Shown: piece by piece, positions 22,855-25,465 of the stretch
Position numbering within the stretch: the first letter of the stretch is position 1
Layout of the letters: each line of letters opens with the position of its first letter
Source of the DNA: Merdiplasma sp905207905
GTDB taxonomy: Bacteria > Bacillota > Clostridia > Lachnospirales > Lachnospiraceae
NCBI GenBank assembly: GCA_902475025.1
Contig: CABRXX010000035.1
Location: forward strand, 1 to 25,465
Direction: 5' to 3'
DNA length: 25,465 nt
The notes under the pieces: generated by a model
Databases searched by the model: none
The model's input: only the letters and a program-made list of their open reading frames with translations
What the model was told of the DNA's origin: nothing
Made by a program: the position numbers and the translations under genes

Positions 22855-23025
22855 ATGACACAGGAACGTTTGACCATGGATTCTGTGCCGGCTCAGTGGT
22901 GGGGCTTTTGGGCAGTGAGAAAGCAGACCTCTTACGGTAAAAGGATTTCTATTATTTTATTTAATCCGGAATTCAATAAAAATTTTCTGAATGGAGATAC
23001 TGCGTTTAGAAAAGAAAATTTCTAG
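22855..23025 (+). CDS. Possible 57-aa small protein or leader peptide before the PTS gene
   Basis: I do not recognise this product. It begins at ATG 22855 with AAGGAAGGAG seven bases upstream, a spacing as good as any gene here. It contains 'VPAQWWGFWAVRKQ' (three Trp in a row of five aromatic-rich positions) and 'GKRISIILFNPEF', and is basic overall without a signal peptide. Its ribosome site lies in the 3' arm of a hairpin, so it would be translated only when the hairpin is open. It ends 17 bases before the PTS start, so it could be coupled to it. It may equally be a chance frame in a 320-base gap. Confidence 0.3.
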   Translation: MTQERLTMDSVPAQWWGFWAVRKQTSYGKRISIILFNPEFNKNFLNGDTAFRKENF

Positions 23026-23042
23026 ACGAAGGGAGTAAAAAG

Positions 23043-25361
23043 ATGAAAGATAAAATTTTTGGTGTGCTGCAGCGTGTAGGCAGATCCTTTATGCTGCCCA
23101 TAGCCCTTCTTCCGGTGGCAGGACTGCTGCTGGGAATCGGAGGTTCTTTTACCAATGAGACCATGCTGAGCGCTTATGGTCTTCAGAAGATACTGGGAAC
23201 GGGAACCATATTCCGGGCAGTTTTTGAAGTGATGAGCAAGGCCGGGGACATTGTATTTGCCAACCTGCCCCTGATATTCGCCCTGGGAGTTGCCATCGGC
23301 ATGGCGAAGAAAGAGAAGGAGGTGGCAGCTTTGGCGGCGGCCATTGCCTTTTTGATCATGCATGCTTCCATCTCTGCCATGATCACCATTTACGGCGGGC
23401 CGGATCAGATGCTGGAGGGGGCAGTAACCTCGGTGTGCGGAATCACTTCGCTGCAGATGGGCGTGTTTGGCGGTATTCTGGTGGGACTGGGAGTGGCGGC
23501 GCTGCATAACCGTTTCTATCGGATTGAGCTGCCCCAGGTGCTGTCCTTTTTCGGGGGAACCCGGTTTGTGCCGATTATCAGTGCCCTGGTATACACTGGT
23601 GTGGGAATTTTGATGTTTTACCTCTGGCCTGTAGTGCAGAGAGGAATCTATGCAGTGGGTGATGTGGTGCTCCAGTCTGGATATGCAGGCACCTGGGTCT
23701 ACGGGCTGATGGAGCGTCTGCTGATTCCCTTTGGACTGCACCATGTGTTTTACCTGCCTTTCTGGCAGACTGCCGTGGGAGGAACCATGATGGTGGGAGG
23801 TCGGCTGGTGGAGGGAGCCCAGAATATTTTCTTTGCCCAGCTGGCAGATCCTACGGTGAAGCACTTTGCAGTGTCTGCCACCCGGTTCATGGCAGGCAAA
23901 TTCCCCCTGATGATCTTCGGACTTCCAGGGGCTGCGCTGGCTATGTACAAGGCGGCCAGGCCGGAAAAACGGAAACTGGTGCAGGGGCTGTTAGTTTCTG
24001 CCGCCCTGACCTCCATGCTTACAGGAATCACAGAGCCTCTGGAATTTACCTTCCTGTTTGTGGCCCCGGTACTCTACATCATTCACTGCGTGTTCGCAGG
24101 CCTGGCCTATATGCTGATGCATATTTTCCAGGTGGGAGTGGGGATGACCTTCTCTGGCGGTCTGATCGATCTGTTTCTTTTCGGTATTCTTCAGGGAAAT
24201 GATAAGACCAACTGGATCTGGATCCCGGTAGTGGGTATTGGATATTTTATTGTGTACTATCTGCTGTTTTATTATCTGATCGTAAAACTGGACTTAAAGA
24301 CTCCGGGGCGGTTTGAGGGCCAGGAAGTGAAATTGTACCAAAGAAGTGATGTGGAGGCGAAACGGCAGGGCAGCCAGGAAGAGGACGGAGTGTCTGACGC
24401 CATCTGTCGGGGACTGGGAGGCAAGAAAAACATCTCAGACCTGGACTGCTGCGCCACCAGGCTTCGATGTACAGTGAAAGATCCGGCACTGGTGGATGAG
24501 GAACTTTTAAGAACTACAGCGGCTTCCGGGGTAGTCCGGAACGGTAACGGGGTACAGATCATCTACGGACCCAGGGTGACGGTGATCAAATCCAGGTTGG
24601 AGGATTATCTGGAGAGCGGGCAGGCAAAGTCCCAGGCGGAAAGTGGGAAGCCGGAAAAGGAGACCGGGAAAGCAGCGGAAGCGGCAGAGTCTGACAGGAC
24701 TGCCGGGGAGGAGATCAGAAAGCCGGAGCGGGAAAAGGAGATCGGACCAGTGACAGGAGACGCAGAACCGCAGAGGCAGGCCGGAACTGAGACAGGAAGG
24801 CCGGAATCGCAGAGAAAGGCCGGGGCTGACGGACAAAGGAGAGGCCGGTCCTTAGAATCGGAGAAGGCAGAAAAGAAAATCGGCAGCGGAATAAAAACGC
24901 ATACCCTGATTCTTTCCAGTCCCATGACCGGGATGGCGGCAGACTTATCCACTACACCCGATGAGGCGTTCGCAGAGGGACTTATGGGAGAGGGAGCGGT
25001 GATCACCCCCACAGATCCTGTGGTGCGGGCGCCGGAGGATGGAACGGTAAGCTTTGTTTTTGAGACAAAGCATGCCTTGGGGTTAAAAACAGATACTGGT
25101 CTGTCCCTGCTTCTTCACCTTGGTATCGATACGGTGAAGCTGGGAGGGGAAGGCTTTCAGTCTCTGGTTCAGAATGGGCAGCGGGTGAAAAAGGGAGATC
25201 CTCTGATACAGATGGATCTGCCCTACCTTCAAGAACACGCGCCCTCCCTGGTTTCCCCGGTACTGTGCCTGGAACTGAGGGAAGAACATCAGGTGCGGCT
25301 GCTGACCAGGGGAAAAATCCAGGCGGGAGAACCGTTTCTGGCAGTGGATTTTTATGGGTAG
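23043..25361 (+). CDS. PTS glucose/maltose-family permease, EIICBA
   Basis: A 772-aa single-chain sugar permease that takes up and phosphorylates a sugar using phosphate from HPr. The EIIC membrane domain (1 to about 425) has 'PFGLHHVFYLPFWQTAVGG', 'GKFPLMIFGLPGAALAMYKAA' and 'LTGITEPLEFTFLFVAPVLY', typical of the glucose/GlcNAc/maltose group. EIIB (about 447-520) has 'DLDCCATRLRC'; Cys470 fits the phosphorylated position. A linker of about 95 residues rich in Glu, Lys, Arg, Gly and Pro (about 523-616) follows. EIIA (about 620-772) has His677 and the phosphorylated His692 in 'LLLHLGIDTVKLGGEGF'. Ribosome site GAAGGGAG, seven bases ahead. No antiterminator gene is next to it in the window. By eye, a glucose or maltose-type substrate is likeliest. 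The last 104 bases of the window hold nothing I can call. Confidence 0.92.
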   Translation: MKDKIFGVLQRVGRSFMLPIALLPVAGLLLGIGGSFTNETMLSAYGLQKILGTGTIFRAVFEVMSKAGDIVFANLPLIFALGVAIGMAKKEKEVAALAAAIAFLIMHASISAMITIYGGPDQMLEGAVTSVCGITSLQMGVFGGILVGLGVAALHNRFYRIELPQVLSFFGGTRFVPIISALVYTGVGILMFYLWPVVQRGIYAVGDVVLQSGYAGTWVYGLMERLLIPFGLHHVFYLPFWQTAVGGTMMVGGRLVEGAQNIFFAQLADPTVKHFAVSATRFMAGKFPLMIFGLPGAALAMYKAARPEKRKLVQGLLVSAALTSMLTGITEPLEFTFLFVAPVLYIIHCVFAGLAYMLMHIFQVGVGMTFSGGLIDLFLFGILQGNDKTNWIWIPVVGIGYFIVYYLLFYYLIVKLDLKTPGRFEGQEVKLYQRSDVEAKRQGSQEEDGVSDAICRGLGGKKNISDLDCCATRLRCTVKDPALVDEELLRTTAASGVVRNGNGVQIIYGPRVTVIKSRLEDYLESGQAKSQAESGKPEKETGKAAEAAESDRTAGEEIRKPEREKEIGPVTGDAEPQRQAGTETGRPESQRKAGADGQRRGRSLESEKAEKKIGSGIKTHTLILSSPMTGMAADLSTTPDEAFAEGLMGEGAVITPTDPVVRAPEDGTVSFVFETKHALGLKTDTGLSLLLHLGIDTVKLGGEGFQSLVQNGQRVKKGDPLIQMDLPYLQEHAPSLVSPVLCLELREEHQVRLLTRGKIQAGEPFLAVDFYG

Positions 25362-25465
25362 CAGTGAAACTGCCGGGGAGAGATGCAGCTTAGGGTTTCA
25401 GAAAATGGTGATTGTATGGAAAGGAGCTTCTGCAAATACGGATCCGGGAGGATTCTGCGGAGGCT

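Noticed and set aside
23022..23864. 280-codon minus-strand frame opposite the PTS gene
   Set aside because: Same reasoning: antisense of the EIIC domain, with His/Gln-rich composition and no ribosome site.
1..25465. CRISPR array, tRNA, rRNA, integrase or attachment sites
   Set aside because: I saw no regularly spaced repeats, no tRNA cloverleaf, no rRNA-like sequence and no recombinase gene in the window.

Overview
The window looks like a chromosomal piece of a gut-type Clostridia genome, most probably Lachnospiraceae. This rests on strong GGAGG ribosome sites, tightly packed co-directional operons, a BspA-like leucine-rich-repeat secreted protein with 'YTGK.I.P / YKNNKKVG' modules, and an Mrp operon organised like the ion-pumping arm of membrane-bound hydrogenases. 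The family assignment is inference. Every convincing gene is on the + strand.

Layout. (1) Positions 1-260 hold two rho-independent terminators belonging to upstream transcripts. (2) Positions 320-5380 hold a MATE efflux gene, then a TetR regulator, a RelA/SpoT-type small alarmone synthetase and a cation/proton antiporter fused to a cytidylate-kinase-like domain. Both promoters in this block carry two matching TetR-type operators in nearly the same geometry, so the whole block is probably one regulon. (3) Positions 5380-5780 are mostly non-coding and hold a decayed IS91-like transposase remnant. (4) Positions 5780-8905 hold a promoter, a 943-aa secreted LRR protein and a branched 122-nt fold-back element that ends in a T-tract. 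(5) Positions 8984-10757 encode a KdpDE-like two-component system whose kinase lacks the usual KdpD N-terminal half. (6) Positions 10825-20604 form a ten-gene Mrp/Mbh-type antiporter operon: E, F, G, an MbhD-like protein, an MbhE-MrpB fusion, C, and four NuoL/M/N-like pump subunits. (7) Positions 20605-22723 hold a leader with a strong internal terminator and an ABC-F ATPase. (8) Positions 22768-25361 hold a hairpin with an embedded ribosome site, a possible 57-aa ORF and a PTS EIICBA sugar permease with an unusually long charged linker.

How it may work together (inference). Ion homeostasis dominates: one CPA2-type antiporter, a multi-subunit Mrp complex and an adjacent KdpDE-like sensor pair. 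Stress and toxin handling is the second theme: a MATE pump, a TetR sensor, an alarmone synthetase and an ABC-F protein. All four Mrp pump subunits keep the glutamate and three lysines expected of working proton channels, and no hydrogenase or ferredoxin subunit is present, so the complex probably runs as a stand-alone antiporter.
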